From: Sporichthya polymorpha DSM 43042
GTDB lineage: Bacteria > Actinomycetota > Actinomycetes > Sporichthyales > Sporichthyaceae
Direction of reading: 5' to 3'
Assembly: GCF_000384115.1 (NCBI RefSeq)
Contig: NZ_KB913029.1
Coordinates: 3,075,057-3,139,056, forward strand
DNA length: 64,000 bases
In this document: positions 55,366 to 64,000 of the stretch, piece by piece
How positions within the stretch are numbered: position 1 is the stretch's first letter
Layout: each line of letters starts with the position of its first letter
Program-made: the position numbers and the translations under genes
Notes under the pieces: model-generated
Seen by the model: the letters and a program-made list of their open reading frames with translations, nothing else
The model's database searches: none
What the model was told of the DNA's origin: nothing

Positions 55366-55919
55366 CGGCCGGCGAGCTCGGCGCGGACGCGGGCGGTCCC
55401 GGCCCGGGCGAGGCGGCGTACCGCGTCGTCGGTGGGTTCGGGGATCTCGTCCGGGGCGAACCAGCCCAGCCGGATGGACTCCGGGCTGACCTGCTCGACG
55501 GCGTCGGGCGGCGCGATCGCGACGTACATGACGTCGAGGTGGTGCTCGACGTACGGCGAGCAGGGCGCCGCGTGCCGGTCGAGCAGGACGGGGTCGGGGA
55601 GGAGCGTCAGGGTCGCGATGCCCGACTCCTCGCGGGCCTCCCGCAGCGCGACGTCGGCGAGCGCGCGGTCGCCGGGCTCGCAGTGCCCGCCCATCTGCAG
55701 CCACATGTGGGCTTTCCCGTGAAAGGCGAGCAGCACCCGCTCGCCGGCCGCGTCGACGATGATCGCGCTGCCGGTCAGGTGCGCCGGCCGGCACTCGCGG
55801 GTCATCGCGTCGGCGTTCGCGCCGAGGAACGTCAGGAACGACGCACGGAGCTCCTGCTGGTGCTCGTCCGCGGGCTGATACGCCGTCAGAACCCTGACGG
55901 CGTCGGCATGCAGGCTCAC
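55362..55919 (-). CDS. NUDIX hydrolase
   Basis: A 185-residue NUDIX protein. The box is in GGHCEPGDRALADVALREAREESGI: the first Glu is replaced by Asp (G-x5-D-x7-REAREESGI), but the metal-binding REAREE part is intact. The N-terminal extension (about 1-50) is helical. ARPAHLTGSAIIVDAAGERVLL and KAHMWLQMGGH precede the box. Substrate unknown. It is translationally coupled at both ends: GTG 55919 overlaps the zincin stop and its stop overlaps the PH gene start. Confidence 0.87.
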   Translation of the reverse strand: MSLHADAVRVLTAYQPADEHQQELRASFLTFLGANADAMTRECRPAHLTGSAIIVDAAGERVLLAFHGKAHMWLQMGGHCEPGDRALADVALREAREESGIATLTLLPDPVLLDRHAAPCSPYVEHHLDVMYVAIAPPDAVEQVSPESIRLGWFAPDEIPEPTDDAVRRLARAGTARVRAELAGR

Positions 55920-57280
55920 TTCTCGGGGTTGTCGTCGCCCTCGGCGTCCCTCGGCCCGGAACCCGGCGGGGGCTGCTCCGGCGGGGCTTCGCCGAGGCTG
56001 CCGTCGAGCAGGCTCGAGATGTCGAGGTCGCTGCCACCGGCGATCTGCCCGGCCTCCACGAACGCCGCGGGATGGTCGAGGTCGTCGGCGGTGGGCAGCA
56101 GGTCCGGGTGCACCCAGAGCGCGTCGCGGCCGTCGACGCCGCGCGCCTCGGTCAGGCGCCGCCAGAGCTCGGCGGCCTCGCGGAACCGGCGTGGGCGGAG
56201 CTCGAGGCCGATCAGCGTGCCGAAGGTCTGCTCCGCCGGGCCGCCGGTCGCGCGGCGGCGGCGGACGGCCTCGCGCAGCTGCGGTGCGGCGGCGAGGTGC
56301 TCGGCCGCGGCGGCGCCGGCGACCTCGTCGACCCAGCCCTCCACGAGCGCGAGAATCGTCTCCAGGCGCGTGAGCGCGGCTCGCTGCGCGGGGGTGTTCT
56401 CCGGGGTGAACATGCCCTCGTTGAACGCCTGGCCGATGGCTTCGGGGTTCGTCGGGTCGAGACCGGAGACGATCTCCTCGAGCTTGTCCATCTGCACCGA
56501 GATGCCGCGGGCGTAGGACTCGACGGCGTCGAGGACGTGCGCGCGCAGCCACGGCACGTGGGCGAACAGGCGCTGGTGGGCCGCCTCGCGCAGGGAGAGG
56601 AACAGGCGGACCTGGTCGCCCGGGACGCCGAGGCCCTGCCCGAAGGCGGCCACGTTCACCGGGACGAGCGCGGCCCGCGCGGGCGGGCCGAGGGGCAGGC
56701 CGACGTCGGTCGCGCCGAACACCTCGCCGGCGAGCGTCCCGAGCGCCTGGCCGACCTGGGCACCGAACATCGCGCCGCCCATCTGCTTCATCATCCCCAT
56801 CAGCGGGGCGGCGGCGTCACGCATCTCCTCGGGCAGCTGGCCCGGCAGCGCGCCGCCCATCGCCTCGACCACCCGGGCGGCGACCGGCTCGACGAGCTGC
56901 TTCCACACGGGGAGCGTGTGCTCGATCCACTCCGCGCGGCTCCAGGCCAGGGACGCGTTCGCGCCGGCCGGCATGACGGTCAGCGGGTCCAGCCAGAGCT
57001 CGGCCAGGCGGATCGCCTCGTCGACCTCGGCGCGCTCACCGGCGCCCATCGAGCGGTCGCCGCCGGCGGCCGCCACGGTCTTGCGGGCGACGTCCTTGGC
57101 GAGGTCCCAGTTCACCGGGCCGCCGCTGTAGGACAGCATCTGGCCGAGCTGGGTGAACATCGCGCCGAGCGCGTTGGGGTCGCCGCTGAACAGGGCGGCG
57201 AAGGGGTTGTCGGGGCCCAGGTTCTTGCCGGGGTCGTCGTCCCCGCCGCCCGGCATTCCGAATCCGAAGGGCACGCTCAT
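55916..57280 (-). CDS. Zinc-dependent metalloprotease-like protein (DUF2342/TIGR03624)
   Basis: A 454-residue protein with the family features: a Gly-rich N-terminus (MPGGGDDDPGKN), VNWDLAKDVARK, a WSRAEWIEHTLP segment, a methionine-rich part and FLSLREAAHQRLFAHVPWLR, the E-A-A-H motif of this zincin-related family, then ESYARGISVQMDKLEEIVSGLDP. It is linked by name to F420-associated hydrolases, but enzymatic activity has not been shown to my knowledge. Counterpart of Rv3195, next to the ABC1 kinase block. Head of the coupled zincin-NUDIX-PH unit. Confidence 0.9.
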   Translation of the reverse strand: MSVPFGFGMPGGGDDDPGKNLGPDNPFAALFSGDPNALGAMFTQLGQMLSYSGGPVNWDLAKDVARKTVAAAGGDRSMGAGERAEVDEAIRLAELWLDPLTVMPAGANASLAWSRAEWIEHTLPVWKQLVEPVAARVVEAMGGALPGQLPEEMRDAAAPLMGMMKQMGGAMFGAQVGQALGTLAGEVFGATDVGLPLGPPARAALVPVNVAAFGQGLGVPGDQVRLFLSLREAAHQRLFAHVPWLRAHVLDAVESYARGISVQMDKLEEIVSGLDPTNPEAIGQAFNEGMFTPENTPAQRAALTRLETILALVEGWVDEVAGAAAAEHLAAAPQLREAVRRRRATGGPAEQTFGTLIGLELRPRRFREAAELWRRLTEARGVDGRDALWVHPDLLPTADDLDHPAAFVEAGQIAGGSDLDISSLLDGSLGEAPPEQPPPGSGPRDAEGDDNPEK

Positions 57281-57378
57281 CGCGGAAATCCGTCCCGGTC
57301 GGCGACAATTGCGGCGACACCCGAAGTCCTGGAGCGTGCGCTGCTCATGTTCTCCAACCTAGCCGGGCCCCGGCGGCG

Positions 57379-58497
57379 ATGACTCCGCCGCAGCGGCAGG
57401 TTCGCTCTGAGCGCACGGGGACGCGCCCGGCGGGCCGGGCCACGGGCAACTCAGGCAAGTCGACCGGCAAGGCGCCGAAGCGGTGGAGCGCGGCGCGCGC
57501 GACCGCGGGGCGGGGAACCGGCCGCGGGCTGGTCGTCGCGATCACCGGCGCCGACAGCGGACTGGGGCTGCGGCTGGCGGAGCGGCTGACCGGCCACCCC
57601 GAGGTCGCGGAGCTGCGCCCGATCGCCACCGGCGAGCCGCTGGTCGCGGACCGGCTGGCGGGGGCGTCGGTGCTGGTGCACCTGGAGATCTCCTTCGCCG
57701 CGGAGCCGACCGTGGCGAACGTGCCGGTCGCGGCCGCGGCGCTCGATGCGGCCGGGCGCGCGAACGTGCCCCGCGTCGTGCTGTGCACCTCGGCGATGGT
57801 CTACGGCGCGGACGAGGCCAACCCGCTGCCGCTGGACGAGGACGCCCCGCTGCGCGCGGCCCCGGAGCGGGGACTGGTCGCCGAGCTGATGGAGATCGAG
57901 GACCTGGCCCGCTCCGCGCGGCCGGCGGACGGCTCCGGCGCCCCGGCGCTGACCGTCCTGCGCCCGGCGATGCTCGTCGGCGGCGGGACGGACACCGTGC
58001 TGACCCGGCACTTCTCCTCGACGCGACTGCTGCACCTGCAGGGCGTCCGGCCGGCCTGGCAGTTCTGTCACGTCGACGACCTGGTCTCGGCGCTGGAGTA
58101 CGCCGCGCTCGGGAAGGTGACCGGCGCGGTCACCGTCGGGTGCGAAGGGTGGCTGGATCAGGAGGACGTCGAGCTGGTCGCGGGGCTGCGCCGGATCACG
58201 CTGCCGTCCTCGCTGGCGTTCGGGGCGGCGGAGCGGCTCGCGCGCCTCGGCGTCGGCGCCCCGGCCTCCGAACTGCGGTACGTCGCCTACCCGTGGGTGG
58301 TCTCCAGCGACCGGCTGCGCACCGCCGGGTGGCGCGCGCGGTACGACAACGTCGCCGCGCTGGAGGCGATGCTGACCGATCTCGGCGCGCGTCCGGCGAA
58401 CGCTCACCGGGCATCCCTTGGCGCGGCCGGGGCAGCGGTCGCCATGATGGGGACGGCGGCGATCCTGCGGCAGGCCCGCCGCCGGCGGCGCGCATGA
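57379..58497 (+). CDS. Extended SDR / NAD-dependent epimerase-like protein
   Basis: A 372-residue protein. A basic disordered N-terminus (about 1-48) precedes a Rossmann fold: VVAITGADSGLGLRLAERL (GxxGxxG), VLCTSAMVYGADEANPL with the Tyr of the atypical active site, and RPAMLVGGG. The Tyr-x3-Lys catalytic pair is not intact, because Lys is missing at YGADEAN. So it may be a non-catalytic or atypical SDR, as in actinobacterial NAD-dependent epimerase/dehydratase homologues next to Rv3195. A hydrophobic tail (AGAAVAMMGTAAILR) could anchor it in the membrane. It is divergent from the zincin gene. Confidence 0.83.
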   Translation: MTPPQRQVRSERTGTRPAGRATGNSGKSTGKAPKRWSAARATAGRGTGRGLVVAITGADSGLGLRLAERLTGHPEVAELRPIATGEPLVADRLAGASVLVHLEISFAAEPTVANVPVAAAALDAAGRANVPRVVLCTSAMVYGADEANPLPLDEDAPLRAAPERGLVAELMEIEDLARSARPADGSGAPALTVLRPAMLVGGGTDTVLTRHFSSTRLLHLQGVRPAWQFCHVDDLVSALEYAALGKVTGAVTVGCEGWLDQEDVELVAGLRRITLPSSLAFGAAERLARLGVGAPASELRYVAYPWVVSSDRLRTAGWRARYDNVAALEAMLTDLGARPANAHRASLGAAGAAVAMMGTAAILRQARRRRRA

Positions 58498-58573
58498 CCC
58501 CCCATGGTCCGAAACCGCCCGGGAACTGCTCGGGAACTGGCCGAGGCGCAGCCCTGACGAGAAGAGGCGAGGA

Positions 58574-58999
58574 ATGAGCGACGCGGTACGGCTGGTCGAG
58601 ATCCGGGACGTCCCCCTGGACCCGGCGGAGATCCTCGCCCTGGTCGAGGACCCGGCCGCGGGCGGCATCTCGATGTTCGTCGGCACGGTCCGGGACAACG
58701 ACCAGGACAAGAACGTGACCGGCCTGCAGTACTCGGCGCACCCGACCGCCGCGGACAAGATGCGGGAGATCTGCGAGCGCATCGCCGCGACGCACGACGT
58801 CATCAAGGTGGCGGCCGTGCACCGGGTCGGGGACCTTGACATCGGCGGGCTCGCGGTCGTCGTCGCCGTCTCGACCGGGCACCGGGGCGAGGCGTTCGCG
58901 GCGTGCAAGGAGCTCATCGACACCATCAAGGCCGAGACGCCGATCTGGAAGCACCAGCTCTTCACCGACGGTTCGACCGAGTGGGTCGGTACCCCGTAG
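58574..58999 (+). CDS. moaE: Molybdopterin synthase catalytic subunit MoaE
   Basis: A 141-residue protein; ATG 58574 has AGGCGAGGA upstream. GISMFVGTVRDNDQ, YSAHPTAADKMREI, AVHRVGDLDIGGLAVVVAVS and the catalytic lysines in IKAETPIWKHQ are MoaE signatures. With a thiocarboxylated MoaD it converts cPMP to molybdopterin. Sulfur would be supplied via a MoeZ-type activator, encoded at 36163. No moaD or other moa gene is present, so the pathway is scattered. It lies 77 nt after the SDR gene. Confidence 0.95.
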   Translation: MSDAVRLVEIRDVPLDPAEILALVEDPAAGGISMFVGTVRDNDQDKNVTGLQYSAHPTAADKMREICERIAATHDVIKVAAVHRVGDLDIGGLAVVVAVSTGHRGEAFAACKELIDTIKAETPIWKHQLFTDGSTEWVGTP

Positions 59000-59017
59000 G
59001 GGCCAAGCACGCTCACG

Positions 59018-59023
59018 TAAGGT
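59018..59023 (+). promoter_or_regulatory. Candidate -10 hexamer of a leaderless transcript
   Basis: TAAGGT ends exactly 6 nt before GTG 59030, with TCCTCC between, which is an anti-Shine-Dalgarno-like sequence and cannot bind 16S RNA. Confidence 0.4.
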
Positions 59024-59029
59024 TCCTCC

Positions 59030-60091
59030 GTGCTGAACCGACTGGGCGCGCGTCAGGCGCGGAACGTCACGCTGTCGGTGACGGGCGTGCTCCTGGCGGT
59101 CATGGTGGCGTGCCTGCTCCTGCTGCCCGTCCCGTACGCGCGGCTCTCGCCCGGCCCGGCCACCGACACCCTCGGTGAGGCCAACGGCAAGCCGCTGATC
59201 GTGATCTCCGGGCGGCAGACCTTCCCGACCACCGGCAAGCTCGACCTGACGACGGTCGCGATCAGCAACCCGAGCCACCGGATGAGCCTGTTCGAGGCGA
59301 TGCAGGGCTGGCTGCAGTCCGGCGTCGCGGTCGTGCCGCGGAACACCGTCTACCCGGACAACCTGTCGGCCGAGGACATCGAGGCCCGCAACGTCCAGGA
59401 GATGGCGCTGTCGCAGACGCACGCGACCGCGGCGGCGCTCAAGCAGCTCAAGATCCCGTTGGTCGGGAACACCGTGGTCGCGGCCCTGACCGAGGGCACC
59501 CCGGCCTGGGGCAAGCTCCAGGTCGCGGACCGGATCCTGCGGATCGACGGGGTGAAGGTCACCGGCCCGGCGCAGGTCGTGGAGCTCGTCCGCAAGCACA
59601 AGCCGGGGGAGCAGGTCGCGTTCGTCCTCGAGCGCGACGGCAAGCGGGTCAACCAGACCCTGACCGCGGCGGCGAACCCGGACGACCCGTCGATCCCGTT
59701 CGTCGGGATCACCCCGGACGTCGACTACGAGTTCCCGTTCTCGGTGACGATCTCTCTGGACGACGTCGGCGGCCCGAGCGCCGGGCTGATGTTCGCGCTC
59801 GGCATCGTCGAGCGCCTGACGCCGGAGGACATCACCGGCGGCCGGCACATCGCGGGGACCGGCTCGATCTCCGACGACGGCGTCGTCGGCAAGATCGGCG
59901 GCATCCAGATGAAGATCCTCGGCGCCCGCAAGGCCGGGGCGACGGTCTTCATGGTTCCGGCCGGCAACTGCCGCGAGGCCGCGGCGAACCGGCCCGACGG
60001 GATTCAGCTGGTCCGCGTCGACACCCTCGACACCGCGGTGAAGGCGCTGACCGCCATCCGCACCGGGCAGGGCACCGTCCCGACCTGCTGA
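59030..60091 (+). CDS. PDZ-domain Lon-like membrane protease (YlbL family)
   Basis: A 353-residue protein with one N-terminal membrane segment (about 14-36). An outward-facing domain follows, then a PDZ domain (about 140-220: GTPAWGKLQVADRILRIDGV and QVVELVRKHKPGEQ). A C-terminal Lon-type serine protease domain has Ser250 in GGPSAGLMFAL and the aligned Lys295 in IGGIQMK as the Ser-Lys dyad. It lacks the AAA+ motor, so it works on unfolded or loosely folded extracytoplasmic substrates. The homologue is Rv3194c, adjacent to UPF0182 as here. Confidence 0.93.
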   Translation: MLNRLGARQARNVTLSVTGVLLAVMVACLLLLPVPYARLSPGPATDTLGEANGKPLIVISGRQTFPTTGKLDLTTVAISNPSHRMSLFEAMQGWLQSGVAVVPRNTVYPDNLSAEDIEARNVQEMALSQTHATAAALKQLKIPLVGNTVVAALTEGTPAWGKLQVADRILRIDGVKVTGPAQVVELVRKHKPGEQVAFVLERDGKRVNQTLTAAANPDDPSIPFVGITPDVDYEFPFSVTISLDDVGGPSAGLMFALGIVERLTPEDITGGRHIAGTGSISDDGVVGKIGGIQMKILGARKAGATVFMVPAGNCREAAANRPDGIQLVRVDTLDTAVKALTAIRTGQGTVPTC

Positions 60092-60134
60092 CGCCGGGAC
60101 GGCGGGGGTTCAGGCCCCGAGCGGAGCCCCGACC

Positions 60135-60818
60135 TCAGTGCCCGTGGCCATGCCCGTGCCCGTGGCCGTGCTCGTCCTCGTCGTGGCTGCAGCCGGGACC
60201 GTGCTCGTGGCCGTTGGCCGCCGCCGCGCGCTCCTGGGCGAGCAGTTCGCGCTCCTCGTCGGTGAGGTCCTCCTCGTTCACCTGCTCGTACTCGTACTCG
60301 CTGAAGGTGCCGAGCAGGGCCTCGAGCAGGCCGGGGGCGAGGTCCTCGCCGAAGAGGACCTCCTCGTCCTTGTCGTTGGAGCGCATGCGCAGGGCGCAGT
60401 CGCGGTGGCCGTTGCGCAGGACCACGGCGACGAGCCGGATCTCCTCGCGCAGCGGGTGGGCGGCGACGTAGGCCGGCATCTCGGGGGAGTCGTGGGGGAT
60501 CGTGACCTCGACCTCGGCCGGGAGCACGAGTCGCTCAACGGCGATCGCGCAGCCCGTGACCTGCTCGCCCCAGGTGATCTGGGCGAGGATCTCGTCCAGG
60601 GGCATGTCGGGCAGGTCCTCCTGCTCGACCGGCGTGAAGGCCGGGGGCCGGTCGATGCCCATCCGCTGGAACTCCTCCATCAGGGAGGGTTCCTCGCGGA
60701 GGAGCGTGGCGGTCTCGACCAGGGCGTACAGCCGGGTCGGCTGGTCCCAGCCGCCCTGCGCGACGTGCTGCTCGATGTCGACCAGCGCGGAGTGGAGGAA
60801 GGGGTTCACGGCGCTCAC
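60135..60818 (-). CDS. PPA1309-family protein with His-rich C-terminus
   Basis: A 227-residue cytosolic protein starting at GTG 60818 (GTG 60809 is possible). NPFLHSALVDIEQHVAQGGW, RLYALVETATLL and the block ITWGEQVTGCAIAVERLVLP are characteristic of the actinobacterial PPA1309 family, whose function is unknown. The tail after about residue 205 is HEHGPGCSHDEDEHGHGHG, ending in repeated His-Gly, a likely Zn/Ni-binding extension. Divergent from UPF0182, with about 156 bp between them. Confidence 0.87.
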   Translation of the reverse strand: MSAVNPFLHSALVDIEQHVAQGGWDQPTRLYALVETATLLREEPSLMEEFQRMGIDRPPAFTPVEQEDLPDMPLDEILAQITWGEQVTGCAIAVERLVLPAEVEVTIPHDSPEMPAYVAAHPLREEIRLVAVVLRNGHRDCALRMRSNDKDEEVLFGEDLAPGLLEALLGTFSEYEYEQVNEEDLTDEERELLAQERAAAANGHEHGPGCSHDEDEHGHGHGHGHGH

Positions 60819-60974
60819 CCTAGGCGAGCCCGGGCGGTGCGTCTTCGACCTCCTGAACGAAAGGACGAGGTGATTCCCGGTGTGACGCGCCGGGGCCGAC
60901 CGTCGGGAACCCTCGGGACGCTCGGTAAGTTGCCCTGGCACGGCCAGATGATCTAGCGAGACAGGACGGCTGGC

Positions 60975-63900
60975 GTGACCTTCAATCCCCCCGACGCAGG
61001 GTCGAGCGGTCGGCGACCCTTCAGCACCGGGCGTAAGCGACCCAAGGCGCTCATTCCGACGCTGGTCATCCTCGTGATGCTGCTGTTCGGATTCGGCGTC
61101 TTCACGTCGTTCATGACCGATCTGCTGTGGTTCCGCTCGATCCAGTACACGGACGTCTTCACGACGCGCCTGACGACGCGGATCGGCCTGTTCCTCGTCT
61201 TCGGCCTGCTCATGGCCGTGCTGGTCGTGGCCAACATCGTGATCGCGTACCGGCTCCGGCCGGCGTTCCGCGGCATGTCCGCCGAGCAGCAGAACCTCGA
61301 CCGCTACCGCGTCAGCATCGACCCGTACCGGGTGTGGCTGGTCGTCGGCGTCGGTGCCGTGCTCGGCATCCTCGGCGGCACCTCCGCCGCCGGTGAGTGG
61401 CGCACCTGGCTGCAGTGGCGCCACGGCACGAGCTTCGGGGTGAAGGACCCGCAGTTCAACAAGGACGTCTCCTTCTACGTCTTCGACTACCCGTGGTGGC
61501 GTTTCATCCTCGGGTTCTTCTTCGCGATCGTCCTGGTCTCGCTGCTCGCCACGGCCGTGACGCACTACCTCTACGGCGGACTGCGGCTGCAGACGCCGGG
61601 GGAGAAGTCGACCCCGGCCGCGCAGGCGCACATCTCGGTGCTGCTCGGTCTGTTCGTCCTGCTCAAGGCCGTCGCGTACTGGCTGGACCGCTACGGCCTG
61701 GCGGTCCACGGCGGCGGGTTCGAGCGCGTCACCGGGTGGACCGGTCTGCGCTACCGCGACGTCAACGCGTTGCTGCCGGCCAAGACGATCCTCGTCGGCA
61801 TCGCGCTGATCTGCGCCGTCCTGTTCTTCGCCAACGTGTGGCGGCGGACGTGGATCCTGCCGGGCCTCGGGCTCGGTCTGCTGGTCCTGTCCGCGGTCCT
61901 CATCGGTGGCGTGTACCCGGCGATCGTCCAGCAGTTCCAGGTGCGCCCGAGTGAGGTCACCCGCGAGGCGCCGTACATCGACCGCAACATCCAGGCGACC
62001 CGGACGGCGTACGGGATCGCGGACGCCGAGGTCACCGAGTACGACGCCAAGACCACGGCGGAGGCCGGGGCACTGCGGGCGAACGCGAACACGACGGCGA
62101 GCATCCGTCTGCTCGACCCCAACATCGTCTCGCCGACGTTCCAGCAGCAGCAGCAGATCCGTGGCTTCTACTCGTTCCCGGACACACTGAAGATCGACCG
62201 GTACAACGTCAACGGGCGGACCGAGGACGTTGTCGCCGCGGTGCGTGAGCTCAACCTCGGCGACATCCCGCCGGAGCAGCGCAACTGGGTGTCCGACCAC
62301 CTGATCTTCACCCACGGCTACGGATTCGTGGCCGCGCGCGGCAACACCGTCAACTCCGACGGCGGTCCGAACTACCTCTCGGGCGGGATCTCCGCAACCA
62401 ATGAGTTGGTCGGCGAGTACGAGCCGCGCATCTACTTCGGTGAGGAGTCGCCGGAGTACTCGATCGTCGGCCGTTCCGACGGCGCGAACCGCGAGTTCGA
62501 CTATCCGGACGACACCAAGCCCAACGGCCAGTCGAACAACACGTACGCCGGCAAGGGCGGGGTGCCGATCGGCAGCTTCTGGAAGCAGATGCTGTACGCG
62601 GTGAAGTTCCGCGAGCAGAAGATTCTGCTCTCCTCCGACGTCGACACGGCCTCGAAGATCCTCTACATCCGTGACCCGCGGGCGCGGATCGGGAAGGTTG
62701 CGCCCTGGCTCACGCTGGACGGCAACCCGTACCCGGCGATCATCGACGGCCGGGTGCAGTGGATCGTCGACGGCTACACGACCAGCGGTAACTACCCGTA
62801 CGCCAGTCGCACGACGCTGGGGACGGCGACCGAGACCACGCTGACGACGGCGGACCGTCGGGTCATCGCCCCGCGTGACGAGGTCAACTACATCCGCAAC
62901 TCGGTGAAGGCGACGGTCGACGCCTACGACGGCACGGTCAGCCTCTACACGTGGGACGAGGAAGACCCCGTCCTGAAGACGTGGAAGAAGGCGTTCCCGG
63001 ACTCCGTCAAGGAGAAGAGCGAGATCCCCGACGCGCTGATGTCGCACCTGCGCTACCCGGAGGACCTGTTCAAGGTTCAGCGGGAAATGATGGCCCGTTA
63101 CCACGTCACGGACGCGGAGACCTTCTACGGCCGGGCGGACTTCTGGCAGGTGCCGCGGGACCCGGGCACCGGTGACAGTCAGACCGCGCTCGGCGTCGCC
63201 TCCGACACCGAGGCCCAGCCGCCGTACTACCTGACGCTGCAGATGCCGGGTCAGAAGGAGCCGGCCTTCTCGCTCTCGACGGCGTTCGAGCCGGCGGGGC
63301 GTCAGCAGCTCTCGGCGTTCATGGCGGTCAACGCGACGCCGGGGGCGGAGTACGGCAAGATCCGCGTGCTCCAGCTGCCCCGAAATACCACCGTGCCCGG
63401 CCCGAGACAGGTGCAGAACGAGATCAAGGCCGATCCGGGCGTCAACGCCGAGCTGCTGGCGCTGCGCGTCGGCAACAAGGTGACGTTCGGGAACCTGCTG
63501 ACGCTCCCCGTCGGCGGTGGCCTGCTCTACGTCGAGCCGCTGTACGTCCAGGCCGCGACCGGTACCTCGTTCCCGCTGCTGCAGCAGGTGATCGTCGCCT
63601 TCGGCGACAACATCGCCATCGGCCGCAGTCTCGGGGACGCCCTCGACAAGGTCTTCGAGGGCGACTCGGGGGTCACCACGCCGGACGAGACGCCCAGCGG
63701 TGGTGGCAACAACAACGGCAGCTCGGGCGGCGGACAGAACGTCAACGCCCAGATCGCGTCCGCGATCGCCGACGCCCAGAAGGCCTACTCCGACGGCCAG
63801 GAGGCTCTCGCCAAGGGTGACTTCGCGGCCTACGGCAAGGCCCAGGACCGGCTGGAGGCGGCGCTGAACAAGGCCGCGAACCTCCAGAACCGGCGCGGCG

Positions 63901-64000
63901 GCGGAGGCGGCGGGGGCAACAACGCCCCGGTCGCGACCCCGACCCGGCCCGCACCACCGGACCCGACTCCGGCACCACCGAATCCGACCCCGCCGGCCGA
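60975..64000 (+). CDS. UPF0182 membrane protein (3' end beyond the window)
   Basis: The frame from GTG 60975 is open to the last base, giving 1008 visible codons. There are seven predicted transmembrane helices in the first 330 residues (for example LIPTLVILVMLLFGFGVF and ILVGIALICAVLFFANVW). A large outer domain follows with UPF0182 signatures: LTIYFGEESP-like EPRIYFGEESPEYSI, SDVDTASKILYIRDPR, WLTLDGNPYPAIIDG and YIRNSVKATVDAYDGTV. A coiled helix and Gly/Asn/Pro-rich linkers are at the C-terminus. Function unknown; the homologue Rv3193c is adjacent to Rv3194c in the same way. The stop codon is not in view. Confidence 0.94.
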   Translation, partial: MTFNPPDAGSSGRRPFSTGRKRPKALIPTLVILVMLLFGFGVFTSFMTDLLWFRSIQYTDVFTTRLTTRIGLFLVFGLLMAVLVVANIVIAYRLRPAFRGMSAEQQNLDRYRVSIDPYRVWLVVGVGAVLGILGGTSAAGEWRTWLQWRHGTSFGVKDPQFNKDVSFYVFDYPWWRFILGFFFAIVLVSLLATAVTHYLYGGLRLQTPGEKSTPAAQAHISVLLGLFVLLKAVAYWLDRYGLAVHGGGFERVTGWTGLRYRDVNALLPAKTILVGIALICAVLFFANVWRRTWILPGLGLGLLVLSAVLIGGVYPAIVQQFQVRPSEVTREAPYIDRNIQATRTAYGIADAEVTEYDAKTTAEAGALRANANTTASIRLLDPNIVSPTFQQQQQIRGFYSFPDTLKIDRYNVNGRTEDVVAAVRELNLGDIPPEQRNWVSDHLIFTHGYGFVAARGNTVNSDGGPNYLSGGISATNELVGEYEPRIYFGEESPEYSIVGRSDGANREFDYPDDTKPNGQSNNTYAGKGGVPIGSFWKQMLYAVKFREQKILLSSDVDTASKILYIRDPRARIGKVAPWLTLDGNPYPAIIDGRVQWIVDGYTTSGNYPYASRTTLGTATETTLTTADRRVIAPRDEVNYIRNSVKATVDAYDGTVSLYTWDEEDPVLKTWKKAFPDSVKEKSEIPDALMSHLRYPEDLFKVQREMMARYHVTDAETFYGRADFWQVPRDPGTGDSQTALGVASDTEAQPPYYLTLQMPGQKEPAFSLSTAFEPAGRQQLSAFMAVNATPGAEYGKIRVLQLPRNTTVPGPRQVQNEIKADPGVNAELLALRVGNKVTFGNLLTLPVGGGLLYVEPLYVQAATGTSFPLLQQVIVAFGDNIAIGRSLGDALDKVFEGDSGVTTPDETPSGGGNNNGSSGGGQNVNAQIASAIADAQKAYSDGQEALAKGDFAAYGKAQDRLEAALNKAANLQNRRGGGGGGGNNAPVATPTRPAPPDPTPAPPNPTPPA

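Noticed and set aside
60135-63104. 989-codon minus-strand frame
   Set aside because: Only the part up to 60818 encodes a protein (PPA1309 family); the remainder is antisense to the UPF0182 gene.
1-64000. tRNA, rRNA and CRISPR
   Set aside because: No T-loop-like GTTCRANYC contexts in folded surroundings, no rRNA-like sequence and no regularly spaced direct repeats with unique spacers were seen by reading.

Overview
This is a very GC-rich stretch with high third-position GC, many GTG starts and frequent 4-nt ATGA/GTGA gene overlaps. It carries actinobacterial marker genes (WhiB7, RseA, DUF3117, DUF3107, UPF0182, PPA1309, AdnAB, mycoredoxin), so it is a chromosomal segment of an actinomycete. 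Absence of mycobacterium-specific genes and the Streptomyces/Frankia-like gene arrangement suggest a non-mycobacterial, soil-type actinobacterium. I cannot name the genus.

Region by region. (1) 1-5996: 5' end of an acyl-CoA carboxylase beta subunit (minus), divergent birA and a PH-domain membrane protein (the Rv3280-Rv3279c-Rv3278c block of M. tuberculosis), an OmpR-type two-component system whose kinase is preceded by two identical GC hairpins, a large secreted protein and a small unknown. (2) 6022-16931: a block like Rv1207-Rv1232c: folP2 paralogue, DivIVA-like membrane protein, SRPBCC protein, tag, DUF3117, then pepA and the methyltransferase-sigE-rseA-tatB-mrp-DUF1003-MgtE-like cluster; gpgS and htrA are absent from their usual places. 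(3) 17079-26626: an EamA transporter with a one-base frameshift, an HpcH/CitE lyase, DUF2332 and MaoC genes (malyl/mesaconyl-CoA chemistry), a kelch lipoprotein, trmB, NUDIX, an RsbW-like ATPase with a possible stress-sigma promoter, a hydrolase and a ParA-like ATPase. (4) 26627-28790: a 164-bp palindromic MITE-like element followed by a secreted DUF11 adhesin-like protein, which together look like an insertion into a conserved neighbourhood. (5) 28798-64000: a block collinear with Rv3211-Rv3193c: DEAD-box helicase, ferritin-like protein, DUF3107, TetR, moeZ, alkyltransferase-like protein, adnA-adnB, nudC, mrx1, uvrD2, whiB7 with its attenuated leader, ABC1 kinase, ThiF-like protein, DUF2342 zincin, Lon-like PDZ protease and UPF0182 (runs off the end). 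Inserted in it is an NHEJ module: a LigD-type polymerase (minus) and Ku (plus) separated by an ECF sigma factor and a membrane partner protein.

Functionally the window is dominated by housekeeping stress physiology: envelope stress (SigE/RseA, Tat), DNA break repair by two routes (AdnAB end resection and Ku/LigD-Pol end joining) plus UvrD2, Tag and ATL, redox control (mycoredoxin, NudC), and ribosome-antibiotic resistance control (WhiB7). Several genes appear leaderless, with a TAnnnT hexamer ending 6-7 nt before the start codon. Short tandem duplications of stop-codon-containing segments recur at gene 3' ends between 46 and 53 kb. No tRNA, rRNA, CRISPR array or complete insertion sequence was seen.
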